Positions 1 through 8,295 of a DNA stretch of 52,658 bases are shown piece by piece. Position 1 is the stretch's first letter. Each line of letters starts with the position of its first letter. Made by a program: the position numbers and the translations under genes. Below the pieces are notes generated by a model, which ran no database searches, was not told the DNA's origin, and worked only from the letters and a program-made list of their open reading frames with translations. This stretch comes from Nitrospirota bacterium (GTDB lineage: Bacteria; Nitrospirota; Thermodesulfovibrionia; Thermodesulfovibrionales; SM23-35). The stretch covers positions 1 to 52,658 of the forward strand of contig JACAFE010000024.1 in assembly GCA_013388435.1 (NCBI GenBank). Direction: 5' to 3'.

Positions 1-129
1 GATGTTTTTGCAGCAGACATTCATGAAGTCAGCCAGAAAAGAGGTCCTGAGGAATATAAAGATGCCGAAACCTTTTTCAAGAAGACCTGCATTACAGAGG
101 GCTTGAAAATCTACTCAGTTCAGATTTAA
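1..129 (+). pseudogene. Remnant of a DUF499-like ATPase gene, cut off at both ends
   Basis: An open frame enters from the left edge and reads 42 codons to TAA at 127-129. Its residues include EYKDAETFFKKT followed by ITEGLK. From memory this resembles the segment just before the Walker A region of DUF499-type ATPases, large proteins often found with restriction or defence genes. In those proteins the sequence continues into an ATP-binding domain, but here it changes after ITEGLK and stops six codons later. The 3' end is antisense to the C-terminus of the gene ending at 92. I read it as a broken relic joined to foreign sequence near position 110. The family assignment is from recall only, and the gene start lies outside the window. 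Confidence 0.35.
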
Positions 130-574
130 TACCTTCTTCTTCGCTTACAAGTTTATAAAAATCACAATTAGAACACGTTTCAATTTTTTCGGTAAAATTA
201 TTTTGTATGTTTCCATAACATCTTGTATTTAGAACAAGCCAACAACTTCTACCAGCATTTAACCCATCATTTATGCCGTTATAATTGTTTGGTAAAATTG
301 CAGGACATGGGTCTGAATCTTTATAGCAATTATTTTCTTTAAAATATCTACCAAACTTACATCCCATGAACTCCCAGCAATTCAGTTTTATTTCATAATC
401 TTTAGTTAAGGATGCTTCCATAATTGCTACTGACCATTTACGAACATATCTAATATCTGATTGAATATCTTTACCAAAGTCTTCTATTATTTTTTTTGAC
501 CAATTATCAAAGTCGGTAAAACCGTTTTTTAAGTAAAATATTCCCCTTATAACAATTTCTTTATAATTATTCAT
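92..574 (-). CDS. Two-CW domain protein (cysteine-rich, function unknown)
   Basis: This 160-residue protein has a C-terminal half with the spacing of the two-CW family: CWEFMGC, then CPAI, then a Gly-rich GLNAGRSCW segment, a Cys-Tyr-Gly, and finally CSNCDFYKLV. The conserved Cys/Trp pairs suggest metal or Fe-S binding, but no activity is known to me. The first 60 or so residues are a helical extension that I do not recognise. Family members usually end soon after the EEEG motif. Here the last ten residues (from KSEL) are read from the antisense strand of the DUF499-like remnant, so the original C-terminus was probably replaced by a rearrangement. The gene lies 11 nt downstream of the small Cys-rich gene and is probably co-transcribed with it. 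No strong Shine-Dalgarno site precedes the ATG. Confidence 0.7.
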   Translation of the reverse strand: MNNYKEIVIRGIFYLKNGFTDFDNWSKKIIEDFGKDIQSDIRYVRKWSVAIMEASLTKDYEIKLNCWEFMGCKFGRYFKENNCYKDSDPCPAILPNNYNGINDGLNAGRSCWLVLNTRCYGNIQNNFTEKIETCSNCDFYKLVSEEEGIKSELSRFSSPL

Positions 575-585
575 AAATTAAAGTG

Positions 586-804
586 TTATGCTTTACTTAT
601 TTGGCTACCACTCTGCCATGAATCGCAAAGATCTCTCAAATTAACTTCATCCATATCTTTTTCACACCAGAGACCTTCATAAGTCATAACAGACCATAAA
701 CAATTCCAGCAACAGGAATCTGATGCAGATACATCTCTTAAGACATTAATTTTTTCGATAAATTTAATATCTCTTTTCAGGGTATTGAAATTATGAGTTA
801 TCAT
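586..804 (-). CDS. Small Cys/Trp-rich hypothetical protein (72 aa)
   Basis: The start is well supported: an AAAGGAGGAG ribosome-binding site sits a few bases before the ATG at 804. The 72-residue product has a charged N-terminus, then a cluster DSCCWNCLW, a further Cys in LWCEKD, and a last Cys in RDLCDSW. Four or five cysteines in about 35 residues point to a small metal-binding fold. The repeated Cys-Trp pairs echo the two-CW protein encoded immediately downstream, so the pair may work together. I do not recognise the family and assign no function. Upstream lies repeat-filled intergenic DNA. Confidence 0.6.
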   Translation of the reverse strand: MITHNFNTLKRDIKFIEKINVLRDVSASDSCCWNCLWSVMTYEGLWCEKDMDEVNLRDLCDSWQSGSQISKA

Positions 805-844
805 GCTCTCTCCTCCTTTTAAAATTGACGTATTGTTAAAACTT

Positions 845-866
845 AACCAAAGAGAACACAGAGAAA
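845..866. repeat. CACAGAG-type dispersed repeat, copy 1
   Basis: These 22 bases match the reverse complement of 16522-16543 at 21 of 22 positions. The core AGAGAACACAGAGAAA is a word I recall seeing repeatedly in intergenic DNA of many unrelated prokaryotes. Its function is unknown to me. Confidence 0.6.
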
Positions 867-878
867 ATATTTAAACCA

Positions 879-1149
879 AATAATGCAGACATTTTTCATA
901 ACTCATAAAAAGGCTTAAGGCTGAAGTACGAGCTTCACTCATCATTGAAAAAATAAAGCTGAAAGCAAATAGCAAATAGCTCATAGCAAATAACAAATAA
1001 CTTATGGCAAATAGCTCTATCCCTTTCTTATCAAAAAGATTCCACCAGAAATTTCCACTTATCATATAGGCTCCCAATGAATTCCTCCTTAGAAAAGGAG
1101 ATTAAGGGGGTTGTATAAAATTATATTTTTTCGCAACATCTGCATTATT
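879..1149. repeat. Intergenic repeat with inverted ends, long copy
   Basis: The left end AATAATGCAGAC (879-890) and the right end ATCTGCATTATT (1138-1149) are inverted repeats matching at 11 of 12 positions. A second, shorter element with the same ends lies at 30249-30322. The right end and its flank (1138-1158) agree with 30311-30331 at all but one position. An internal piece (911-926, AGGCTTAAGGCTGAAG) reappears inverted at 30271-30286 with one mismatch. No transposase is present, so this behaves like a non-autonomous MITE-like or REP-like element. Flanking target duplications are not obvious. Confidence 0.55.
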
Positions 1150-1349
1150 CCAATTGCAATATTGTTAATTAAATTTTGACACCACCTTCCATGTATTTTT
1201 ATAAAAAATTTATAACAATTTATTTGAATTGTCATTGATTTTTATTAATAGATGTGTTGATAATTGTTAAGACAAAATATATCTAAACAATGATTTAAAA
1301 GTGCAGATGGAAAAAATAAATTTATTTTTAAGGGTTAATAACAAAATTA

Positions 1350-2114
1350 TTATTGGTCAGAATTTTGGAAATAAAGCAAATTCAATAAAATAATTCCGTC
1401 TTTTTCTCTTTTTATTATATTTTGTTTTTCAAGATATTTTAACAATCTACTTAAATGTTCTGGAGTAACTGCAATTATCTGAGCAAGTTCTCTATGTGTT
1501 AAAGGAAGACAAATTTTCATCTTATTACGAAAATCTCCGTGATTTTCTATACTGCTTATAAAATTACGTAATAAAATTTTTAATCTATCACGGGCAGGTA
1601 TACATCCAAATATTACAATTTTTCTGCCGTGATTATATATTTCTTGAGATAACATCTTCATGAGATGTAAAGTAAATTCAAAATTAGTACTTATAAGTTT
1701 GAGAAAATTATTAGTAGAGATGCATCTCATTTTGCACTCTGTAATTGTTTTAACTGTGAAGGAATATGGTTTATTTAATAATACTGACGGAGCTCCAATA
1801 AACCAATTCTTATGCCTTAAACCTGCTATAAGTTCACGACCATCTTTATCAGACCACATTAGCTTAACGGTACCTGTTTTAATGTAATAAACAGCATTGG
1901 AAGGCATATCCTGCCTTAAAATTACTGTATATGGAGGATATGTTTGAATTGGTCCCCAGCCATAGAGACTGCATTCAGGTTTTTCAAAAAAAGAAACAAT
2001 AAAATCATCTAACCAGTTATAGTTACTTTCTAAGAAAAGTGATGCACAATTATTATCAAGTTCTTTACCTTTTAACACAATATGTGTTTTATCAGATAAA
2101 TTGATAATTGTCAA
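1350..2114 (-). CDS. Crp/Fnr-family transcriptional regulator
   Basis: The 254-residue protein has a cyclic-nucleotide-binding-like beta-roll at about residues 60-150 (typical LRQDMPSNAVYYIKTGTVKL pattern). A long dimerisation helix follows, then a Crp-type helix-turn-helix at about 195-240 (LTHRELAQIIAVTPEHLSRLLKYLE). The cysteine pattern of Fnr, with an N-terminal Cys cluster, is absent, so an O2-sensing Fe-S cluster is unlikely. The effector is unknown. The start is uncertain: the longest frame opens with TTG and has only a weak ribosome-binding site, and no ATG occurs before the beta-roll. It is divergent from the solenoid protein gene at 2222, with a 107-bp shared upstream region. Confidence 0.8.
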   Translation of the reverse strand: MTIINLSDKTHIVLKGKELDNNCASLFLESNYNWLDDFIVSFFEKPECSLYGWGPIQTYPPYTVILRQDMPSNAVYYIKTGTVKLMWSDKDGRELIAGLRHKNWFIGAPSVLLNKPYSFTVKTITECKMRCISTNNFLKLISTNFEFTLHLMKMLSQEIYNHGRKIVIFGCIPARDRLKILLRNFISSIENHGDFRNKMKICLPLTHRELAQIIAVTPEHLSRLLKYLEKQNIIKREKDGIILLNLLYFQNSDQ

Positions 2115-2172
2115 TATACTTTACTTAAAATATTTAACCTAATATTGTTTTTACAACATGTATCAGAGCAAG

Positions 2173-2196
2173 ATACCTTCCAACCAGGTATTTTTA
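2173..2196 (+). terminator. Short hairpin with T-run, possible attenuator
   Basis: ATACCT and AGGTAT (2173-2191) form a perfect 6-bp stem around a 7-nt loop, followed by TTTTT. It lies 25 bp before the gene at 2222, so it could act as a leader terminator. The stem is short, and chance is a real alternative in DNA this A+T-rich. Confidence 0.25.
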
Positions 2197-2221
2197 TTCA
2201 ATATTATGATAATCTTATTTA

Positions 2222-3001
2222 ATGAGTGCATTAATACCAGAAATTAAAAGAGCTCTTACTGCTGATGAAAATGAATTAAGAATATTGATCAACCATCATT
2301 CAGTAGAGATTCTTAAAAATATATTTCTAAATAAAAATCTTAATGAAGATCATGTATATATTATTGCAAATAGAAAAAACATACCATCTTCTATTCTTGA
2401 ACAAATATTTAATACTAATAAATGGAAAGAAAGCTATAAAATAATCTTAGCACTATGCCGTAACCCGCGAACTCCTGAGAAGATAGCCATGCAGATACTA
2501 AAATCTCTCAGGATACTTGACCTCGCTGAACTTACTCGCAATAAACAGGTGCGTATTTCTATAAGATCCAGAGCAGAATTAATGATTTGCGAAAAAATAC
2601 TCAGTTTACCTTTGGGCATAAAAATATCAATAGCAAGAAGAGCAAGCAGTAATGTATTGGTAAAATTAATTGAAGATGGTTTAAAAGAAGTAGTTGCAGT
2701 ATGTCTTGATAATCCTTTATTAACCGAGGGAGATATTTGTAAAATTCTCCATTTAAGAAAAACAACATCTTCTGTTATCAATATGATTGCAAGACATCCA
2801 AAATGGTCAAGTCGTTACGAAATTCAAAAGGCATTAATCAGGAATAATATGTCACCTCTCTCTATAATTGTAAATTATTTTGATAAAATTCTAACTCAGG
2901 ATCTTAAAGATTTATATGAAGACCCAGATGTGCCAATAAGTACAAAACCATTTTTATATAGAGAACTTTTCAGAAGGAATGCAATTGATACGAAGAAATA
3001 G
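2222..3001 (+). CDS. HEAT/LRV-like alpha-solenoid protein, function unknown
   Basis: The 259-residue product is almost entirely predicted helix pairs. It has recurring short motifs, such as RNPRTPEKIAMQIL at about residue 79 and LDNPLLTEGDICKIL at about 160, in which an Asn-Pro begins each helical repeat. That pattern is typical of HEAT-like or leucine-rich-variant solenoids that act as protein-binding scaffolds. There is no signal peptide and no catalytic motif. It ends 4 bp before the convergent MglA-like GTPase gene, which may or may not be functionally relevant. The ribosome-binding site is poor, so the start is tentative. I know of similar uncharacterised proteins in deltaproteobacteria and Nitrospirota but no named family. 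Confidence 0.6.
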   Translation: MSALIPEIKRALTADENELRILINHHSVEILKNIFLNKNLNEDHVYIIANRKNIPSSILEQIFNTNKWKESYKIILALCRNPRTPEKIAMQILKSLRILDLAELTRNKQVRISIRSRAELMICEKILSLPLGIKISIARRASSNVLVKLIEDGLKEVVAVCLDNPLLTEGDICKILHLRKTTSSVINMIARHPKWSSRYEIQKALIRNNMSPLSIIVNYFDKILTQDLKDLYEDPDVPISTKPFLYRELFRRNAIDTKK

Positions 3002-3005
3002 CAGA

Positions 3006-4082
3006 TCAGGAACCAAAAAATCTAAACCAGCTTTTCTTTTCTTTAAGATTTTCAACTATCCCATAAATTGTTCGGATAAGTGAATTAATTTCTTTTTGTT
3101 CTTTTTTATTATCTTTAAGTTCTTTTTTTATATTTTCTACGTCTGTTTTTAATTCTTTTAGAATATTATTCGTCTCGGAAATTATTTTAATAATTTCATC
3201 AGCCTTCCTGTCTGAAATCACAGGAATTTCCTTAATAACAGGTTTGGAAATTTTCTCTTCTATTTTTGTAATTATATTTTCCTGTTCGCTCCTGACTTCC
3301 GGGATTTCTATTTCCGGCATTTCAAATGATGTTCTCTGAATAGGTATCTCCTCTTCAGCCGATATAGGTTTTATGGTAGTTTTTGGTTCAAGTTCTTCGA
3401 AAATTGGTGATTTCGAGAATGTTTTTTCTGGTACCGCTTTTTCAGGCCGGGAAAGATTTTCTGAATATTCTTCAGATGTTTGAATTTTAATTTTATGTTT
3501 TTGAGAAATATTTTTTATAACGAGTTTTGTAATTTCCCTGAATGTTTTCTCTACGCCTTCACCTTTAACTGCAATAGATTCAAAATAATTGTATTTGCCC
3601 TCTGGATTCAGGTCTTTATTTAATTCATCAACAGACAAAATATTCGAAAGATCGCGCTTGTTGAACTGAAGAACAATGGATATTTCGTCGGGATTTATAT
3701 TATTTTCGATAAGATTTTCATACATATTTTTAAGGCTTTCAATATTAGAATCTCTCATCTCTTTTTGTGAATCGGCTACAAAAACAACAGCATCTGCACC
3801 TTTAAGCACAATTTTTCTTGTTGCATTATATCTTACCTGACCTGGAACTGTATATAGCTGGAATCTTATTGAAAAATCGCTTATTTTACCTATTTCAACA
3901 GGAAGAAAATCAAAGAAAAGTGTTCTGTCGGCTTCGGTAGCAAGGGAAAGTAATTTTCCTCTTCTGGAAGGGTCAAAGATTGAATGTAAATATTGTAAGT
4001 TAGTTGTCTTCCCGCTGAGGCCAGGACCATAATAAACAATTTTTATAGTTATTTCTTTTGTTGCGTAATTGAAAAGAGCCAT
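3006..4082 (-). CDS. MglA-like small GTPase with long C-terminal coiled-coil extension
   Basis: Residues 1-190 form a Ras/Arf-like GTPase of the MglA class, which governs cell polarity and motility. The P-loop GPGLSGKTT is at 19-27, the TVPGQVRY switch-II region at about 78, and the NKRD base-recognition motif near 145. A standard MglA ends at about 195 residues. This protein runs to 358 through a charged, Pro/Glu-rich linker (about 200-275) and a Lys/Glu-rich coiled coil (about 290-345), ending with an aromatic KKSWFRFFG tail. The extension might mediate dimerisation or membrane or partner contact. The ATG lies 4 bp after the stop of the GGDEF gene, with no separate Shine-Dalgarno site, which indicates translational coupling. 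No MglB-type GAP is nearby. Confidence 0.85.
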   Translation of the reverse strand: MALFNYATKEITIKIVYYGPGLSGKTTNLQYLHSIFDPSRRGKLLSLATEADRTLFFDFLPVEIGKISDFSIRFQLYTVPGQVRYNATRKIVLKGADAVVFVADSQKEMRDSNIESLKNMYENLIENNINPDEISIVLQFNKRDLSNILSVDELNKDLNPEGKYNYFESIAVKGEGVEKTFREITKLVIKNISQKHKIKIQTSEEYSENLSRPEKAVPEKTFSKSPIFEELEPKTTIKPISAEEEIPIQRTSFEMPEIEIPEVRSEQENIITKIEEKISKPVIKEIPVISDRKADEIIKIISETNNILKELKTDVENIKKELKDNKKEQKEINSLIRTIYGIVENLKEKKSWFRFFGS

Positions 4083-4086
4083 ATTT

Positions 4087-5484
4087 TTATACTATAGCAT
4101 AAACTGCATTTCTTGTCTGATGTTTAACCCTGTACATTGCTTCATCAGCAAGTTTTATAAGTTCTTCTTTGGAATTTGCACTCCCCGGGTATGAAGCTAC
4201 ACCAAAGCTTGCAGTTATTTTTAGAGCATAACCTTCTTTCTTGAGAAAAGTATTCTGTTCAACAGCTTTTCTCATTCTTTCAGCAATCTGTGCTGCTGCT
4301 TTTGGCGCTGTTTGCGGAAGAACAATTACAAATTCATCTCCACCATATCTTGCAACAATATCAACAGTTCTGAGATTTCTAAGAAGAAGCTGTCCCATTT
4401 CAACCAATACTTTGCTACCTATAATATGCCCATAAGTATCATTTATCCTTTTAAAGTAATCTATATCCATAAATACCAATGATAATGAACTATTATATCT
4501 ACTTGCTCGCTGTATTTCGATCTCTATTGTTCTGTTAAGATAACGAGTATTGAAAAGTTTTGTTAAATCATCGGTAATAGCAAGTTCTGCCATCTTCTGA
4601 TATAAAGAAGTTCTCTCAATCGCAATAGCAGTATGGTCAACCAATCTCATTAAAAGGTCAAGATCATCTTTATTAAAAGGCTCTCCTGTTTTCTTATTCA
4701 CAAGTTCAATAACACCCAGAATTTGTTCATTGATTTTTACAGGAACGCACATCAAAGATTTTGTCTTAAAATGAATTTCTCTATCTATTCTGCCTGTAAA
4801 TCTTTGATCTTTTGAAACATCAGGAACTACAAGAGGTATTCCTTCTTTGGCTACCCAACCTGCGATTCCCTCTCCCATTTTAATTCTGAATTTTTGAATT
4901 TGCTTTGATTTTTTTCTGTTTGTCTTTTCAAAAACAAGATCTCCTGTTTCCTGGTCAACAAGTAAAACAGACCAGGCTTCAGACTTTGTCAATTCTTTAA
5001 CTTTTTCCATAATATTAGAGAGAACATCCTTCAGATCAGTTGATGAAGTCAACGTTTTACTTACAACTCTGTAGAATTCTAATTCTCTTTTCAATGAAAA
5101 CAGATCATTTTTAAGTTTTGTATTTTCGTTTAAAATATTAGACTCATTTATTGCTTTTTTAATAAAAAAAGTCAATTCTTTGGGGCCTGGCAGGAACAAT
5201 GGAAATGTAAAATTTATCTTAAGCCATTTAGCCATTCCTTTCATGTTATGGCTGTCATAAATTATAATCTTGGGTATATTTAATGTTTGGTCGAGAAATT
5301 TTTTAAATGAAACATTTTTATCTATATCTTTATCAATTATAAATATATTTGCTTTTTTATCGGTCAATTCCTGTAATGTTTTTTCGAGAGAATCATATTT
5401 AATTACATTGTATCCTGTTGATACAAGTAAATCTTCAAAATCATAATTTAAAGGGATATTACCTATTAATGAAATCCTATGCAT
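4087..5484 (-). CDS. GAF-GGDEF diguanylate cyclase
   Basis: The N-terminal 100 residues look like a receiver-type fold without the usual phosphorylation-site pattern. A helical linker follows, then a GAF domain (about 150-300, with the [12 protein letters not shown] and LMCVPV motifs) and a GGDEF domain (about 310-465). The catalytic signature YGGDEF is intact, so c-di-GMP synthesis is likely. No RxxD product-inhibition site is obvious. I chose ATG 5484 because the receiver-like strand begins right there; it overlaps the secA stop by 8 nt. An upstream ATG at 5538 has a better AGGAAG site but would add 18 residues overlapping secA's zinc-finger codons. It sits between secA and the MglA-like gene in one transcript, suggesting coupled output to polarity or motility. 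Confidence 0.85.
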   Translation of the reverse strand: MHRISLIGNIPLNYDFEDLLVSTGYNVIKYDSLEKTLQELTDKKANIFIIDKDIDKNVSFKKFLDQTLNIPKIIIYDSHNMKGMAKWLKINFTFPLFLPGPKELTFFIKKAINESNILNENTKLKNDLFSLKRELEFYRVVSKTLTSSTDLKDVLSNIMEKVKELTKSEAWSVLLVDQETGDLVFEKTNRKKSKQIQKFRIKMGEGIAGWVAKEGIPLVVPDVSKDQRFTGRIDREIHFKTKSLMCVPVKINEQILGVIELVNKKTGEPFNKDDLDLLMRLVDHTAIAIERTSLYQKMAELAITDDLTKLFNTRYLNRTIEIEIQRASRYNSSLSLVFMDIDYFKRINDTYGHIIGSKVLVEMGQLLLRNLRTVDIVARYGGDEFVIVLPQTAPKAAAQIAERMRKAVEQNTFLKKEGYALKITASFGVASYPGSANSKEELIKLADEAMYRVKHQTRNAVYAIV

Positions 5485-8146
5485 TGATACCGCAGCATTT
5501 TTTATATTTTTTCCCGCTTCCGCAAATACACGGATCATTTCTTCCTATTTTTTTAGCGCGTCTTACAGGCTGAGATGACGCGGAGCCTTCGCCTCTATTA
5601 TATTGCATTCTAATCTGTTTTACAGGTTCTCTAATGGTTTCTTTCTTTTGTATTTGAATTTTAAATAGTCTTGTCAGAACTTCAGTGGATATTCTTGCTG
5701 ACATGGCTGAGAATACTTCGAATGCTTCTTTCTTGTATTCAACCAATGGGTCTTTCTGTCCATAACCTCTTAGCCCTATGCCTTCTTTAAGATGGTCCAT
5801 ACCAAGAAGATGGTCTTTCCATTGGGTGTCAATAACCTGAAGCATGATGATTCTTTCAAGATAACGCATCAGATCGCTACCAGCTTCCTGTTCTTTTGCT
5901 TTGTAAGTATTTTTTACAGTTGATATTAGAAAATCTCTGAGAGCATCTCTTCCCATTGATTCAAATACAGGTGATATTGAGAATACCCCATATAGAGCTT
6001 CTCTTAAACCTTTAATATCCCATTCTTCAAAATACTTATTCTCGGGACAGTATATATCCATGATTTCATCAATAACATCTTCTGCCATTGAATAAATGCG
6101 TTCTTCTAAATTCTGACCTGAAAGAATTTCTTTCCTGAAAGAATATATTTCGGATCTCTGTTTGTTCATAACATCATCATATTCAAGAAGATGCTTTCTT
6201 ATCTCAAAATTATGTGCTTCAACACGTTTCTGTGCATTCTCTATTGCTCTTGAGACAATTTTATTTTCTATTGGCACATCTTCTTCCATACCAAGCTTAC
6301 CCATAATTCCGGAAATTCTATCTGAACCGAAAATCCGCATTAAATCATCCTCAAGAGAAAGATAAAAACGTGAAGAACCGGGGTCACCCTGTCTTCCTGA
6401 GCGACCTCTTAATTGATTATCTATTCTTCTTGCTTCATGTCTTTCAGTGCCAAGTATATGTAATCCTCCTAATGAAACAACTTTATCCCTGTCTTTCTTG
6501 CAAATTTCTTCTGCTTTAGAAAGAGCTGCTTTCCATTCTTCCTCTGAATACTGGGGTTTGTCTTTAAGGAAATCCCGTGCAAGACCTTCAGGGTTTCCAC
6601 CAAGTATAATATCGGTGCCTCTACCAGCCATATTTGTTGCTATGGTAACAGCGCCGCTTCTACCCGCCTGTGCTATAATTTCTGCTTCTTTTTCATGATA
6701 TTTGGCGTTAAGAACATTATGAGGAATGCCTTTCTTTTTCAAAAGTTGGCTGAGTATTTCTGATTTTTCTATAGAGATGGTACCAACCAGAACAGGTTGC
6801 CCTTTTTTATAAAATTGTTCTATTTCTTCAATTACTGCATTAAATTTTGCTTTTTCAGATTTATAGATAACATCAGGATGATCGATTCTTATCATTTCCT
6901 TATTTGTAGGAATTACTACAACATCAAGATTGTATATTTTTGCAAACTCTTCTGCTTCTGTATCGGCTGTACCTGTCATGCCCGCAAGTTTATTATACAT
7001 TCTGAAATAATTCTGAAATGTAATAGAAGCAAGTGTCTGGTTCTCGCTTTCTATTTTTACACCTTCCTTTGCTTCGATTGCCTGATGGAGACCATCTGAC
7101 CAGCGTCTTCCTGGCATAAGCCTTCCAGTGAATTCGTCAACTATTATTACCTCATTGTCCTTAATAACATAATCAACATCTCTTTTGAATAGTGTATGTG
7201 CCTTTAAAGCCTGTAGAACATGATGAACTAATTCAATATTAGCAGGGTCATATAAATTTCCTGCTCCGAGTAAACGTTCAACTTTTATATTTCCTTCTTC
7301 AGTCAAAATCGCTGTACGTGCTTTTTCATCAATTGTATAATCAATATCTTTTTTAAGTTTCGGGATTATTTTATCAATTCTGTAGTATTTATCTGTTGAT
7401 TCTTCAGAAGGTCCGGAAATTATCAGCGGAGTTCTTGCTTCATCTATTAAAATACTGTCAACTTCATCGACTATTGCATAGTTTAATTCACGTTGACAAT
7501 ATTCTGATATATCGTATTTCATATTGTCCCTGAGATAATCAAAGCCGAATTCATTGTTTGTACCATATGTAATGTCTGCAGCATAAGCCTCCTGTCTTGT
7601 GCATGGTTTAAGAAAATCCATTTTTTTGTCAGTTGAAAAATAATTGGGGTCATATAAAAAAGAAGCATCATGCTGTATTACACCTATAGAAAGTCCAAGG
7701 AAATTATATAAAGGTCCCATCCATTGCGTATCACGTTTTGCAAGATAGTCATTTACAGTTACGACATGTACTCCGCGACCTTCAAGCGCATTAAGATAAA
7801 CTGGCAGAGTAGCAACAAGTGTTTTACCTTCACCTGTTTTCATTTCAGCAATTTTACCTTCGTGAAGTACAATTCCACCTAATATTTGAACATCGAAATG
7901 ACGCATATTTAGTTTTCTTTTTGAAGCTTCCCGCACAACAGCGAAAGCTTCTGGTAAAATTTCATCGAGAGATACCCCTGATTCGAGCCTTTTCTTAAAT
8001 TCTGAAGTTTTTTCCCTGAGTTGTATATCGGAAAGTACTGAAATAGATGCTTCAAATGAACTAACCTGTTCAACAATCGGCCAGAGTCTTTTAAGTTCTC
8101 TTTCGTTTTTTGTGCCAAAAAATTTGCTAAGTATCGTACCTATCAT
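5477..8146 (-). CDS. secA: Preprotein translocase ATPase SecA
   Basis: SecA drives proteins through SecYEG using ATP. The 889-residue product is of normal length. It carries Walker [12 protein letters not shown] near residue 103, the DEVD helicase motif near 210, the [13 protein letters not shown] arginine-finger region near 630, and a C-terminal SecB- and lipid-binding zinc finger [14 protein letters not shown] at the very end. The start [11 protein letters not shown] matches the usual SecA N-terminus. Its upstream region (8147-8295) is shared with divergent miaB. Downstream, the GGDEF and MglA-like genes follow with overlap or near-overlap, an uncommon arrangement for secA. Confidence 0.97.
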   Translation of the reverse strand: MIGTILSKFFGTKNERELKRLWPIVEQVSSFEASISVLSDIQLREKTSEFKKRLESGVSLDEILPEAFAVVREASKRKLNMRHFDVQILGGIVLHEGKIAEMKTGEGKTLVATLPVYLNALEGRGVHVVTVNDYLAKRDTQWMGPLYNFLGLSIGVIQHDASFLYDPNYFSTDKKMDFLKPCTRQEAYAADITYGTNNEFGFDYLRDNMKYDISEYCQRELNYAIVDEVDSILIDEARTPLIISGPSEESTDKYYRIDKIIPKLKKDIDYTIDEKARTAILTEEGNIKVERLLGAGNLYDPANIELVHHVLQALKAHTLFKRDVDYVIKDNEVIIVDEFTGRLMPGRRWSDGLHQAIEAKEGVKIESENQTLASITFQNYFRMYNKLAGMTGTADTEAEEFAKIYNLDVVVIPTNKEMIRIDHPDVIYKSEKAKFNAVIEEIEQFYKKGQPVLVGTISIEKSEILSQLLKKKGIPHNVLNAKYHEKEAEIIAQAGRSGAVTIATNMAGRGTDIILGGNPEGLARDFLKDKPQYSEEEWKAALSKAEEICKKDRDKVVSLGGLHILGTERHEARRIDNQLRGRSGRQGDPGSSRFYLSLEDDLMRIFGSDRISGIMGKLGMEEDVPIENKIVSRAIENAQKRVEAHNFEIRKHLLEYDDVMNKQRSEIYSFRKEILSGQNLEERIYSMAEDVIDEIMDIYCPENKYFEEWDIKGLREALYGVFSISPVFESMGRDALRDFLISTVKNTYKAKEQEAGSDLMRYLERIIMLQVIDTQWKDHLLGMDHLKEGIGLRGYGQKDPLVEYKKEAFEVFSAMSARISTEVLTRLFKIQIQKKETIREPVKQIRMQYNRGEGSASSQPVRRAKKIGRNDPCICGSGKKYKKCCGINA

Positions 8147-8295
8147 TTTTTTATAATAAAATACGCAAATTATTATTTCAAGAAAATGATTAAAAATTTT
8201 ATTTAACTAATATTAATTTTTAAAGAAATAATGATTACAAAAGGATTTTATAGTAATACTTGAGATTATTTATTTCTACATGCTAAATTGATTTT

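Larger units (their letters stand above)
805..1349. other. 545-bp gene-free region holding repeat modules
   Basis: No credible gene lies here. The stretch contains a CACAGAG-type repeat (845-866), a repeat with inverted ends (879-1149), low-complexity AGCAAATA-like imperfect tandem repeats (about 964-1016) and a perfect 6-bp hairpin CTCCTT/AAGGAG at about 1086-1101 followed by ATTAAGGGGG. From 1150 to 1349 I see only A+T-rich DNA with no clear promoter. Confidence 0.6.

Noticed and set aside
871-1077. 68-aa minus-strand ORF
   Set aside because: It reads through short tandem repeats and gives repetitive LLFA residues without a ribosome-binding site.
1255-1268. Fnr-box like TTGATAATTGTTAA near the Crp/Fnr gene
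   Set aside because: Only one half site fits and it is on the downstream side of the gene; chance is likely in this composition.
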